In this document: piece by piece, positions 1 to 11,800 of the stretch
Layout: every line of letters begins with the position of its first letter
How positions within the stretch are numbered: the first letter of the stretch is position 1
Assembly: GCA_950097015.1 (NCBI GenBank)
Contig: CATNEN010000038.1
Coordinates: forward strand, 7,748,001 to 7,812,000
DNA length: 64,000 nt
Reading direction: 5' to 3'
Source: Macrostomum hystrix
Lineage: Eukaryota; Platyhelminthes; Macrostomidae
Translations under genes and position numbers: made by a program
The notes under the pieces: generated by a model
Told to the model about the DNA's origin: nothing
Database searches by the model: none
The model's input: the letters and a program-made list of their open reading frames with translations, nothing else

Positions 1-370
1 TACGGTAAACACCGAGTGCTGACTAAATCAAACTCACTTTTCTAGGACTGAGCCACAGATATAATACTATAATAACTATATTTGACAATAATATAGATAA
101 TATATAAAACCAAAAAATACAAAAAATGTCTATATTTCTACTGAATTGAAAGTAGCTTGCAATTATATGTGTTGAGAGACCTATCTAGTTATTATAGTAT
201 CTGTGGACTGAGCTGGTCAAGGAATAAATAAACCTCACTTATGTCCAAATTATAGTATCTGTGGACTGAGCTGGTCAAGGAATAAATAAACCTCACTTAT
301 GTCCAAATTATAGTATCTGTGGACTGAGCTGGTCAAGGAATAAATAAACCTCAAGGAATAAATGTCCAAA
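1..370. repeat. 58-bp tandem repeat (3 copies) with flanking inverted segment
   Basis: Three near-identical 58-bp units lie at about 193-360, beginning tatagtatctgtggactg. The unit's first part also occurs inverted at about 43-80 (cacagatataatactat), so the start of the window can fold back on itself. The array ends where a Harbinger transposase reading frame begins, which suggests it replaced or invaded the 5' part of that transposon. No gene is visible here. Confidence 0.8.
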
Positions 371-882
371 AAATTGTTAAAAGGTATAGTATTGACGCGT
401 CTTGGCCAGGGTCTGTTCCCGATAATCGCTTTTTTAATTCGGACATCTACGCAGACCTGTCGAATAGAACAGGGACAGTGCTACTAGGAGACGAGGGCTA
501 CAGCATCACACCATTCCTCATGAAGCCATTCCGGAATCCTGGAGCACCAGACGAAGTGTACTTCAACAAGCGACATTCAGAGGCGCGAGTCGTAATCGAG
601 AATACATCTGGGCAATTAAAACGACGTTTTCTGATCCTCGAATACATGTGCCGAGTCCGGTTGGAAAGAATTCCGACATTTATTGTCGCCTGCTGTGTCC
701 TACATAACATTGCGAAGGAGCTCAACGATGATGCCGTTGACGATGACGCCATTGAGACGGAGATGGAAGAGCCCCTCGCACCACCGTTCGACGTGAACAA
801 TGCCAGTGAGGCCGCGAAAAGAGCGGCCGGAATCCAGCGCCGGAACGCTATCGCCGACATCATGTTCAGGCATGAGCCATGA
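361..882 (+). pseudogene. PIF/Harbinger transposase, C-terminal fragment
   Basis: The frame is open from about 361 to the TGA at 880-882. It carries the C-terminal half of a HARBI1/DDE_Tnp_4 transposase: a WPGSVPDNRFF block, GDEGY (second catalytic Asp), a YNRRH-like FNKRH, VIEN (catalytic Glu), a K-RF motif, and the closing ACCVLHNIA. The first catalytic Asp and all N-terminal sequence are missing, and the frame runs upstream into the 58-bp tandem array. Either the element is 5'-truncated or an upstream exon is not visible. The family normally cuts and pastes DNA with 3-bp target duplications, assisted by a separate Myb/SANT protein. A candidate for that partner lies downstream on the other strand. 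I see no frameshift inside the retained part. Confidence 0.85.
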
Positions 883-1259
883 CAAACTGCGTCGCGATCC
901 GTTCTGACTTACCTCATGCTGCTCACGTTTGCTTTTGTTTATATTTGTCAACGTATGTTTAAGGCTTCCTAACTAGGTAAACTTGTAAGGTATTGTAAGG
1001 TATTGCAATCTGATCCTAACCTAGCTAATAATATTAACATTCGTAAATAACAACTGTTTTACGTTTGCTATGACAATAATAAACGTTTACCGTTTTTTCT
1101 TACTTGTCGTGGTATATTTAAAGCGTCGTAACCACGTAATCTGTGGTGTCTGTGGTCCATCGTCGTCAGCGAGTTGTGATGCAACCCCACACACACGAGC
1201 GCCAGGGACCTTGGAAAAACTGGGTTTTCCTCGATGTTGAAAAATTGTAGCATGGATTC

Positions 1260-1523
1260 TTACCACTTCTTCAGAATAATCTTTTTATTTCCGGTCTTCT
1301 TTAAGTACGTCTTTGCTTTCAGCCGCGTCTTAATGTTCGAAAGTCTCTTGTTGATCTTCCTGCGGGTTGGATTTACGCCATTATCCTCCAGGTCCTTTTG
1401 TATTGAGCTGAATGCTGCGTTATTCTTCTCCATTGTGTCGGGCGTCTTGCTTTTGTCGAGGACGACGGGGTGGCGAGAGACAACTTTTACGAACAACTCG
1501 TCTTCGGTGTCATTTCCGTCCAT
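1260..1523 (-). CDS. Myb/SANT-like DNA-binding protein of the Harbinger element
   Basis: An open reading frame on the minus strand, convergent to the transposase fragment. I chose the internal ATG at 1521-1523 (MDGNDTEDELF); the frame extends 14 residues further to 1565. The protein has the MADF/Myb_SANT-like layout: an acidic start, then ELFVKVVSRHPVVLDKSKT, then a basic helix with NIKTRLKAKT and a K-K-TGNKK tail. PIF/Harbinger elements usually encode such a protein, which binds the termini and helps the transposase enter the nucleus. Convergent placement about 380 bp from the transposase supports membership of one element. It could be expressed even though the transposase is incomplete. Domain assignment is from motif shape only. 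Confidence 0.6.
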   Translation of the reverse strand: MDGNDTEDELFVKVVSRHPVVLDKSKTPDTMEKNNAAFSSIQKDLEDNGVNPTRRKINKRLSNIKTRLKAKTYLKKTGNKKIILKKW

Positions 1524-1599
1524 CGTGGCCCAAAGAAGTCGTACGACTGGAAGTCTCCGGAACAAAAAAGCTAGATGTTTGCTTCTGAACTTTAGCTTA

Positions 1600-2368
1600 G
1601 CGCATGTAACCTCCCAAAAGTGCCATGCATAATAGTTTAGCGGTCATTAATGAGATTAATATCAATATCTCTGCGCGCACTCGGTCACAGCCATTAATAT
1701 CCTCATGAATAGCCGGTCTTTATATTTACATTAGTTCAAAGCTTTTTTCATATCGTTGACTCGCCAGCGGATTCAAATGCATGAAATATATGGGTTTCGG
1801 CCATAAAAACAAGTCATTAGTGGAAACATTAAAGGCCGCTTTTATCGTTGGTCAATGGTCTCGTAATTAAAGTAGTCTGTACCACATACTACCGATTCCT
1901 CACTCCCTCGCTTATTAAACGGCGCCCATTTGAAAAAACGTCTCTAAGATAAGCAATAGGATTTTATGTGACGACACGATGCACCGCGATGCAATGCGAT
2001 TAGTGACTTACCGAGCTACACATAGGGTGCCTCTCTGTTATGGCTACTAATTAAATGTTATCGGAAAGTATATATATATATATATATATATATATAAGTA
2101 TATATATGAGCGCTCATTCTATTTCTGTTCAGATTAATTCAAACTAGATCGAGCTTTCTGTGTAAAGTTTGACACTCTTTAGCGTCCGGAATCTTTCCTG
2201 TTATTCGCATAGTCTATGGGTCAGACACCCTAACAGGCAGATTCTAGTATTTTGGCTAAAAAGACATTTTACGTTACCGGCTAAACATAATAAAGATTTC
2301 ACGGCAACGCGAGTTGCAACATCAGCAGCAACAGGTGTATCAAAAATAGTTGCTCCCTCGTACTAATC
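1600..2368. other. AT-rich spacer with (TA)n microsatellite
   Basis: No coding sequence is visible. A run of alternating TA lies at about 2069-2107. The right end of the Harbinger element should be here, but I could not define a terminal inverted repeat matching the left side. The segment from about 2100 to 2368 is the likely promoter and 5' leader of the kinase gene that follows; I see no clear TATA box apart from the TA run. Confidence 0.6.
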
Positions 2369-4231
2369 ATGTCCGAGCTGACGCAGCAGAAATTCCTGCG
2401 CAGCCGCTTCAACGCACACAGGGAGCGGGTATTCTTCATCAGGCGTGGCGTGCGCGATGTCAGCACCCTTATGGCTGCCGGGAACATTAGCTTCGAAGGC
2501 TGCAACCTTGTAGCTCTGCACAACGCGACCAACGCCCCAACCCAGGAGGAAATCGTTGACGAGATTCTGCAAGCGGTCCATTCAGACGCCAATTTCAAGG
2601 CTAAGTATGTCCTTCCGTCGCTCTTCCTGATTGGCGCCGGAGCCTTCGGATCAGTGTTTCGTCTGGTGACCCAAGCCTCTGGGACGGTGGAGAACCCCAA
2701 GTACAAAGAGCAATACGTAAAATACCTGCAGAAGATTCGTAAGACTACGAAGCAGTCAAAGGCGGCACTGCTGGACTCTGCCAGAGATGATCACTGCTTG
2801 GACCTCGTGGCCATTAAGTTCGAGCCTTTGACACAATTTGATATCGAGAACAATTCAATCGGAAAGATCAACCTAATCCGAGAGTTCTTTCTCCTGCAGG
2901 AGCTGTTCAGCAATCCCGACAGTCGGTACTCCATGGTCGGTTTCCCACTGCCCATCGACTTTGACTACATCGGCGGCCTAAGGATCACAAAGGACCTCAG
3001 CAAGGTAATTGTTTACGATCCTTACGGTGTGCAAACCAGCTTCCAGGAGGCTTACCTGGATAAGCACAATATCTTTGGGATCCAATCGGAGGACGTCACA
3101 AACAAGTGCTACTTCACCATGGAGCTACTCGGACCGAACTTGGACGACTGGAAGGAGTTCTTTGCTGAAAGCCACGCGCATGATGGCCATATATTTTTCA
3201 GTGTACAAACAACTCTGAAACTGATGGACCAGTTTCTCTGCCGTTTGCTAATAATGCACCGAAAGAATCTCGTTCACCTTGACTTGAAACCAGACAATCT
3301 GTGCATGGGCATCGGTAAGATGTCTAACACCGTCTACTTGCTGGACTACGGCTTGTCAAGAATCTGCTCGGAGAACAAACCCGACATCACAATGGGCAGC
3401 CGTCGTTACATGTCTGTCGGAGTGATAAACATGGAACCGGCCAACTACATGATGGACATCGAGTCCTGGTTCTACATTCTCATCGTGCTGCTCACCGATT
3501 TTATTCCCTGGAGTGACGAGGAGCTCTCCTGTGAGCTGAGCAAGAGTGAGAAGGAGGGCGGCATTCGCGAGGAGAAGCTGCTGGGGCTGGTGGCGCGAGC
3601 TAAGAAGCAATTTTGGGGTGACGACAACAACTGGGACAAGAACATGATCCAGAAGGTGGTGGACAAGATTGAGCGCTATCACAAAAGTGAGGTACCAGAC
3701 ATTGCGCGCATCATCATGGACATCTATGAGCAAGTGAAGAGAATGCGTCAGGACTTCTACAAAGTGGGTTACTCTCGGATGAACGCAGATATCAAGGACG
3801 AAGATAGCGATCTGTTTAAGCGCTACAAATCTCTGCGCAAGCTGTTGCTCTTCGTGTACGACTGCGACTTCACCAGCAAGGGCAGCTGCTTCGCCAACGA
3901 CAAGGACATCCAGCGCAAGCAGGAGGAGCGCAAGGCAAAGCACAATTTGCTGATTTACGCCGAGGGCGGTCGCGACTGGCACTGGGACTGGGACGTCTGG
4001 TACGCGGAAGACTTTGACATGGAGGACAGCCACTGCAGTCAGAAAGTTTCCCGTCGATCCAACATGAAATTTAAAGGCGACCACAAGAGCCAAAAGAAGC
4101 TTAACAGCGGCGTCGCCAATAAGCGCCCAAAGTCCGCATCCCAGGCCAAGCTGCCGCGATGCGTTTCCGACGACTATGACATTGCGGATGTCTTTGACTA
4201 CGGCCTGGTGAAGCTGAAGCCATCAAGCTGA
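2369..4231 (+). CDS. Divergent casein kinase 1-group protein kinase, intronless
   Basis: A single exon encodes 620 residues. A non-catalytic N-terminus of about 80 residues precedes a kinase domain of about residues 84-390. Visible landmarks are the glycine loop GAGAFGSVF (89-97), VAIK Lys150, the helix-C Glu172, the catalytic loop HLDLKPDN (303-310, HLD in place of HRD), and DYG (326-328, in place of DFG). GSRRYMS follows the activation segment, where CK1 kinases lack a normal APE. These mark the CK1/TTBK/VRK group. The C-terminus is basic and Ser/Lys-rich (about 530-620). The key Lys and both Asp are kept, so activity is plausible. The absence of introns, unlike every other gene here, suggests an old retrogene or a lineage-expanded, perhaps testis-type, family; that is inference. 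The Met start follows an open 5' leader, and a polyadenylation signal follows the stop closely. Confidence 0.85.
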   Translation: MSELTQQKFLRSRFNAHRERVFFIRRGVRDVSTLMAAGNISFEGCNLVALHNATNAPTQEEIVDEILQAVHSDANFKAKYVLPSLFLIGAGAFGSVFRLVTQASGTVENPKYKEQYVKYLQKIRKTTKQSKAALLDSARDDHCLDLVAIKFEPLTQFDIENNSIGKINLIREFFLLQELFSNPDSRYSMVGFPLPIDFDYIGGLRITKDLSKVIVYDPYGVQTSFQEAYLDKHNIFGIQSEDVTNKCYFTMELLGPNLDDWKEFFAESHAHDGHIFFSVQTTLKLMDQFLCRLLIMHRKNLVHLDLKPDNLCMGIGKMSNTVYLLDYGLSRICSENKPDITMGSRRYMSVGVINMEPANYMMDIESWFYILIVLLTDFIPWSDEELSCELSKSEKEGGIREEKLLGLVARAKKQFWGDDNNWDKNMIQKVVDKIERYHKSEVPDIARIIMDIYEQVKRMRQDFYKVGYSRMNADIKDEDSDLFKRYKSLRKLLLFVYDCDFTSKGSCFANDKDIQRKQEERKAKHNLLIYAEGGRDWHWDWDVWYAEDFDMEDSHCSQKVSRRSNMKFKGDHKSQKKLNSGVANKRPKSASQAKLPRCVSDDYDIADVFDYGLVKLKPSS

Positions 4232-4246
4232 ACTTTAGAAAGTGCA

Positions 4247-4252
4247 AATAAA
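4247..4252 (+). promoter_or_regulatory. Polyadenylation signal of the CK1-group kinase gene
   Basis: AATAAA lies 16 bases past the stop codon of the kinase gene. The very short 3' UTR is consistent with a compact transcript. Confidence 0.6.
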
Positions 4253-5290
4253 AGAATTTAAAAGCCCAGTTTTATTCATTTTGACCATGCCCACCCCGTA
4301 ATAACTTTTTGCCTATTTCAGTTCATACTGCAGCATAGGCAGCTCTCGATCTTTTAAGTCAGTTTTATTTCGTAACGTCTTGTAGGGCCCAGTCTACGCT
4401 GCAGATTTTTTTGTCACAAGGTGTCAATTTTTTTAGGATTTTCTGTTCACCTGATCTTTGTTTGCGTGAAATATCATTTGCCCTGTGAAAATATGTGCCA
4501 CCTGTTGTAGCGCTTCTTTTAAGCCTATGCTGGGAGAGTGGACGAAAAATATTGTCCTCAAAGCCATCGATCGGCAGGTGTGGTCTACCGTCGCACAGAA
4601 ATGCGGCCATAGACTAAAGATTAAGTTGCGGCTAGCCCGAAAACAGTTTTGTCTTCTATTTTCTGGAGACTGCTTTGCATTGCTCTTCTTGGAATAGGAG
4701 CAAGAAATTCATCTATTACAGGTGAGTCACCGTATTGTGAAAAATGGTTTATTAACGCCAGCATTCGAGTCTATCAGTGTGCTTCGGTGCTTCTATGCTT
4801 TGATATACTTGAAGCTTCTTTTTTATAATAGCTAGTACAGTTAAAGGGTCCTGCCCCTCTATTTGAACGATCTGAGTTATGATCACATTGATCATTGAAT
4901 GTAAGAAGTAACAGGATACAAATAGACTATAGACAGACAGAGTATGCGAGTAATAAAGAGTAACTATGCTTTCAAGCTAGAATGCTGATAAAACAACTTT
5001 TGGTAGCATTAAAATTCTCACTTCTCGCAAAAGCAGAGGTCGCGAGAAAGGGAGGAACAAGAATATCTTTGCCAAAACAAATTAATCTGGCCTCACACGG
5101 ATTAAGAAAATGGTAGCGCCTTAATGATTGGGCACGGATTGTGAAAAGTTAGTTCAGTCTAAGAAAAACTCTAGGAAAGCTGAGAAATTTAGTTTCTTAA
5201 CTGAAATCAGGCAGAATCTTTCATAATTTTAGGTCGCATATAAATTATGAATTAGTGAGTCAACGAGCTCATTGTTTGAAGATCCAGCCA
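4253..5290. other. Intergenic region with no recognisable gene
   Basis: This is AT-rich sequence between the 3' end of the + strand kinase and the 16-bp array. The longest frames (such as 4485-4697) look random in composition and match no motif I know. Confidence 0.6.
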
Positions 5291-5805
5291 GTGAGTCAGA
5301 TGGGTCAGTGGGGCGATGGGTCAGTGGGTCGATGGGTCAGTGGGTCGATGGGTCAGTGGGTCGATGGGTCAGTGGGTCGATGGGTCAGTGAGTCGATGGG
5401 TCAGTGGGTCGATGGGTCAGTGGGTCGATGGGTCAGTGGGTCGATGGGTCAGTGGGTCGATGGGTCAGTGGGTCGATGGGTCAGTGGGTCGATGGGTCAG
5501 TGGGTCGATGGGTCAGTGGGTCGATGGGTCAGTGGGTCGATGGGTCAGTGGGTCGATGGGTCAGTGGGTCGATGGGTCAGTGGGTCGATGGGTCAGTGGG
5601 TCGATGGGTCAGTGGGTCGATGGGTCAGTGGGTCGATGGGTCAGTGGGTCGATGGGTCAGTGGGTCGATGGGTCAGTGGGTCGATGGGTCAGTGGGTCGA
5701 TGGGTCAGTGGGTCGATGGGTCAGTGGGTCGATGGGTCAGTGGGTCGATGGGTCAGTGGGTCGATGGGTCAGTGGGTCGATGGGTCAGTGGGTCGATGGT
5801 TGCAC
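5291..5805. repeat. 16-bp minisatellite, about 31 copies
   Basis: Near-perfect tandem units of gatgggtcagtgggtc. Because 16 is not a multiple of 3 and the unit has no stop, all three forward frames stay open and encode the same 16-residue period; those frames are artefacts. The array starts about 12 bases past the ODF2-like stop codon, so it would lie in that gene's 3' UTR or just beyond. Confidence 0.97.
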
Positions 5806-5816
5806 AGCCGCAGCAT

Positions 5817-8800
5817 TCAACTGGCCAAGGGTGGTGGCAGCCCGGTCGTTGAGAACAAATTTGAGTAGGAAGACTTCAGGAAGGCCACGTGACTCTGAAG
5901 CGACCTGGCGGTGGCCTCCGCTCGGTCGAGCCGCTCCTGCATGTCGCCGAGACGCCGCTGGCAGCGTCGATTTTCTTCTTCGCTTTCGCGCAAGGCGCGA
6001 GCGGCTTCTGCGCGCTGGGCGGCCAGCTGACCTTCGAGCTCCGAGCAGCGGGTCTGGAATTCCAGGACAGTGGGTCAGTGGGTCAGTGAGTCAGTGGGTC
6101 AGTGAGTCAGTGGGTCAGTGAGTCAGTGGGTCAGTGGATCAGTGAGTCAGGGGGTCAGTGAGTCACTGAGTCAGTGGGTCAGTGGGTCAGTGGGTCAGTG
6201 AGTCAGCGGGTCAGTGAGTCAGTGGGTCAGTGAGTCAGTGGGTCAGTGGGTCAGTGGGTCAGTGGGTCAGTGGGTCAGTGAGTCAGTGGGTCAAGTGCCT
6301 GAGTGAACTGGGACGGGTGTCAAGTTTGATGGGGCCGATTAAGCAGTGATTTTATGTTAATCGCCGCGCTAACCTGCAGACGCCGGCCGGAGCTCGGCGA
6401 AGCGTCACGGCGATCTTGCTCAGCCGCGCTCAGCTGCTCGACTTGCTGCACCAGCGCCGCGCACTCGCGCCTCTTCGCTTCCAGCTGATCCTGGGCTGCG
6501 CGCTCCGCGTCCTCCCGCTTTGCCAAGGCGCGCAGCGCATCGCGGCGCTCCTCGTCGGCCGAGCGCAGGCGCTGCTCAAGCTCTTCGCAGCGTTCGCGCA
6601 GTCGCCTGGTCTCCTCCTCGAGCGCGGCGGCTGCGGAGGGGCTGGCGCTGCTCGAGCGCGTTCGAGAGCGGCTGCCACCGGCGGACTGTGGAGAGTTTTA
6701 GTTTAGAAAACATTTAGAAAATTTTGCATTTCTACTTGCAGTAGAGTACGTTGGACCTTGCTCATTCTTGAGCGGTTTTATTAAGTTTGTTATATATATA
6801 AAATACCATGCACATACCTCAAACTGCCTGAGCTTAGCGTTGGCTTCCTCTAGTTCCGCTTTGCACAGTCGCAGCTGTTCTTGCGTCTTAGCAGCCTCGT
6901 CTTCATCGATTCGATGCTGGACGGTCCGTGGCGATGGCTGCTTCTGCGGCTGAACAGTTCGCTGCTGAACCTGACGGATCGAGTGTCACAAAGATGCATA
7001 TTAAAGACTTTGTTTCAGCTCTAGGAGTAAGTTAAATTGAAAAAATTCCTATATTCACGAGCACAGTGTACAAGAAGGTTAGAATGTTTTAAATATAATT
7101 TTAGGTTTTCATCATTAAAATTACAGCCGTTAACTTTTTACATTTAACCTTATATTTACGTTGACAAAAATAATCCATAAGTTTACTAATAAAGCAACTT
7201 AAAGGCTTAAAAACTAATGTACATCGGCTGAGCGGGCATCAACCCCACGCCTATATTGGTGAGAGAGAATGTTCAGTGGCTGAGCGGGCATCAACCCCCC
7301 GCCTATATTGATGAGAGAGAATGTACAGTGGGTGAGCGGGCATCAACCCCCCCGCCTATATTGATGAGAGAGAATGTACAGTGGCTGAGCGGGCATCAAC
7401 CCCCCGCCTATATTGATGAGAGAGAATGTACAGTGGCTGAGCGGGCATCAACCCCCCGCCTATATTGATGAGAGAGAATGTACAGTGGCTGAGCGGGCAT
7501 CAACACACCGCCTATATTGGTGAGAGAGAATGTACAGTGGCTGAGCGGGCATCAACCCCCCGCCTATATTGGAGAGAGAGAATGTACAGTGGCTGAGCGG
7601 GCATCAACCCCCTGTATGGGTGTGAGAGAGAATGTACAGTGGCTGAGCGGGCATCAACCCCCTGTATGGGTGTGAGAGAGAATGTACAGTGGCTGAGCGG
7701 GCATCAACCCCACCGGCTATATTGGTGAGAGAGAATGTTCAGTGGCTGAGCGGGCATCAACCCCCCGCCTATATTGATGAGAGAGAATGTACAGTGGGTG
7801 AGCGGGCATCAACCCCCCCGCCTATATTGATGAGAGAGAATGTACAGTGGCTGAGCGGGCATCAACCCCCTGTATGGGTGTGAGAGAGAATGTACAGTGG
7901 CTGAGCGGGCATCAACCCCCCGCCTATATTGGAGAGAGAGAATGTACAGTGGCTGAGCGGGCATCAACCCCACCGGCTATATTGGTGAGAGAGAATGTAC
8001 AGTGGCTGAGCGGGCATCAACCCCCTGTATGGGTGTGAGAGAGAATGTACAGTGGCTGAGCGGGCATCAACCCCACCGGCTATATTGGAGAGAGAGAATG
8101 TACAGTGGCTGAGCGGGCATCAACCCCACCGGCTATATTGGTGAGAGAGAATGTACAGTGGCTGAGCGGGCATCAACCCCACCGGCTATATTGGTGAGAG
8201 AGAATGTACAGTGGCTGAGCGGGCATCAACCCCACCGGCTATATTGGTGAGAGAGAATGTACAGTGGCTGAGCGGGCATCAACCCCCTGTATGGGTGTGA
8301 GAGAGAATGTACAGTGGCTGAGCGGGCATCAACCCCACCGGCTATATTGGAGAGAGAGAATGTACAGTGGCTGAGCGGGCATCAACCCCACCGGCTATAT
8401 TGGTGAGAGAGAATGTACAGTGGCTGAGCGGGCATCAACCCCCTGTATGGGTGTGAGAGAGAATGTACAGTGGCTGAGCGGGCATCAACACACCGCCTAT
8501 ATTGGTGAGAGAGAATGTACAGTGGCTGAGCGGGCATCAACACACCGCCTATATTGGTGAGAGAGAATGTACAGTGGCTGAGCGGGCATCAACCCCCTGT
8601 ATGGGTGTGAGAGAGAATGAAGTACATGATGTTAGCAGTGCTCGCTATAAATATAGAGCAGTGTTCCTGACAGTGAGTCAATAAATATAGTTTTAACTGT
8701 TGCCAAATTTGATAACCAAATGACTACTATAAAGCATCTATAACTAAGCACTGGCAGTGGCAACAGTCGTCAGTCGCTAGCGACCTTGTCCAGCTGCCTG

Positions 8801-11800
8801 AGGGTGTAGCTGTGGGCGCGCATCGCCAATCGGTGCAGCAGCCGCAGCCGCAGCAGTGCGCAATCTTGACAGGAATCGCTGCAGCTGGCCTGACACCTGC
8901 CACAGCATGCCGCTGCTGCTGATGTCGCAGCTTCAGGCTCAATAGTGTCCACTTTCGATGGCTATATTTATAACAACAATTGCGAAGATAATTGGTATTG
9001 AAATGACAGTGAAAAGATGATGTAAGTAATGACTGTGACGTTACAGGTGAAATATTTTTGAATTATTTAACTTAATAAAATCGTGATACTTTAAAAAGCG
9101 ATACGAGCGTAGTGATTGGTGGGACGAGCATTGGTTTCCGTTGATAATTAGCAACACTGGCAAAAACTATTTTCTAAAAGTCGAATGTTTGAAAACAGCG
9201 ACATGCGCAATCGTTTACTATGAGTAGAAATATAAGAAATCATCGTTTAAAAAGTCGCACTCCAACCTGCAGCTTGTACTCCTCGACCAGGCTCTCGTAG
9301 TGCTTCAAAGCGTTGCGCAATCCGTCCGACTCGGCGCGCTGAGTCTCCAGCTGCCTCTCCAGCGAGCGGATTGAATCCTAGGCGGGGGATTTGAGTTGGT
9401 GAATTGCAGCTCTGATGACTCACTCTTCAGAATACCATTACTCATGGACCTCACCTGCATCCGGTCACGATCTCCGGGCTGCGCGGATAGCTGCCGGTTT
9501 TCGCGTTCCAGAATGTCACAGCGTTCCTTAACGGCTGCCAGCTCGGCTGTCCGATCATCGGCTTCGGCCTGAGGGAGATGAAGGGATGAAAGGGAGTTGG
9601 AAAAATATCAAGGGAGATAAAGGGGATTAGAAGAGAGATAAACGGAGACGAAGGGGAGCTGAATGGAGATGCAGGGAGTTGAATGGAGAGGCAGGGAGTT
9701 GAAAGGAGATGCTGGGAGTTGAAAGGAGATGCAGGGAGTTGAATGGAGATGCAGGGAGTTAAATGGAGAATAAACGAGATGCAAGGGAGAGATAAAGGGG
9801 AGATAAAGGGAGATTGAGGTAGAGGCAGTGAAATAAAGGGAGATGCAGGGATAGAGAGAATTGATGGAGGAGGCTCTCCACCTGCAGCTGCAGCAGGCGT
9901 TGTTTCATGGCCCTCGCCGCGAGCTTCAGCTCGGAGGCTCGACGCTGATCGGCTGGGTCGCCGGAGGTCGCCGGCGGCGGCTTCTTGTCGTGGTGGACAT
10001 CGGCGGAATCGCCACCGCTTGATTGGCGATGGCGGGATCTGATCTGGATATTAGAGGTCAATATAGGTCAATTTAATCGGAGTTTGTGTCTAACAGGTAC
10101 ATCCGTGTCTAACAGGTACATCCGAGTCTAACAGGTACATCCGTGTCTAACAGGTACATCCGTGTCTAACAGGTACATCCGTGTCTAACAGGTACATCCG
10201 TGTCTAACAGGTACATCCGTGTCTAACAGGTACATCCGTGTCTAACAGGTACATCCGTGTCTAACAGGTACATCCGTGTCTAACAGGTACATCCGTGTCT
10301 AACAGGTACATCCGTGTCTAACAGGTACATCCGTGTCTAACAGGTACATCCGTGTCTAACAGGTACATCCGTGTCTAACAGGTACATCCGTGTCTAACAG
10401 GTACATCCGTGTCTAACAGGTACATCCGTGTCTAACAGGTACATCCGTGTCTAACAGGTACATCCGTGTCTAACAGGTACATCCGTGTCTAACAGGTACA
10501 TCCGTGTCTAACAGGTACATCCGTGTCTAACAGGTACATCCGTGTCTAACAGGTACATCCGTGTCTAACAGGTACATCCGTGTCTAACAGGTACATCCGT
10601 GTCTTAATGGAAGATCGGTATCTAACAGGTACATCTGTGTCTAACAGTTACATCTATGTCTAACAGGTACACAGGTGCAGCATCGCTCAGACTGCCAGGC
10701 TCACCGCCTGTTCCAGGCAGTCCCGATCGATGCGGGCTTGGGCTAGCTGGGCCTCGAGACCTCTCATTTGCACAGACAACCGGTCGCAGTCGGACTCGCG
10801 CTGACGCAGCTGAAGGCGCAGGTGGCCCCGCGCTGAGTCGGCCGTACCGGCTCGCTCCCTTACCACTGCCAGCTCGCTGCGGAGGCCATCGGCCTCGGCT
10901 TCGGCGGCAACTCGGCGACGCTCGGCTTCGGCCAGCCGGCCAGTCAGGCTCGCCCGCTCGCCGGCGGCAGCAGCAGCTTCAGCCGCCGCTGTTGTCTCGG
11001 CGTCGGCCAGCCGCCGGGCAGCCCGTCGGAGGCGAGCCGCAGCGTCGAGTGCGGTGGCCATTCTGGCGCGCATTTCAGCTTCGAGTTGCGGCGACAGCGG
11101 GGAGAGGCGCCCTCTGGACGCGGCGGCCTCCAGGCACTCGGCCAGGGCGTCGATGTCAGCCTCGGCGTCTGTTAGGATTCGAGCAGCGCTGGCAGATGTG
11201 GGACTGGCTTGCTGCTGCTGCTGGTCGGAGGAATGTCTCGCGCGAGTCTCCGCTGCCTAAAATATATTTTGGGACTTTTCGTAGGACTTACTAGGATTAA
11301 GTAAAGATAACACAGGATTTCCCAGTAAAAACCAACACCAAGTTTGAGGTTGTGAGTTCTGTGACAGAAGTTTGGGGTGGTGGGTGTCGGGGCTGGATAA
11401 TTTATGGGCGGTGGGGGTTGGGGCATGAGTTTGAGGTGGTTTTCGTTGGGGCTGGAGTTTAGGGTGGTGGGGTTTGGGGCAGGAGTTTGGGGTGGTGGGT
11501 TTCGGGGCAGGAGTTTGAGGTGGTGTGCGTTGGGGCTGGAGTTTAGGGTGGTGGGGGTTGGGGCAGGAGTTTGGGGTGGTGGGTGTCGGGGCAGGAGTTT
11601 GAGGTGGTGTGCGTTGGGGCTGGAGTTTAGGGTGGTGGGGTTTGGGGCAGGAGTTTGGGGTGGTGGGTGTCGGGGCAGGAGTTTGAGGTGGTGTGCGTTG
11701 GGGCTGGAGTTTAGGGTGGTGGGGGTTGGGGCAGGAGTTTGGGGTGGTGGGTGTCGGGGCAGGAGTTTGAGGTGGTGTGCGTTGGGGCTAGAGTTTGGGG

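Noticed and set aside
1234-1632. 132-residue + frame
   Set aside because: Antisense to the Myb/SANT-like ORF; hydrophobic translation without motif.
5255-6121. Long + frames with a 16-residue MGQWVDGSVGRW period
   Set aside because: Produced by a 16-bp stop-free tandem repeat open in all three frames; the real coding exon here is on the minus strand (5817-6053).
7220-8625. CRISPR-like alternation of constant and variable parts
   Set aside because: The variable middles are a few recurring types rather than unique spacers, and the setting is an animal intron.
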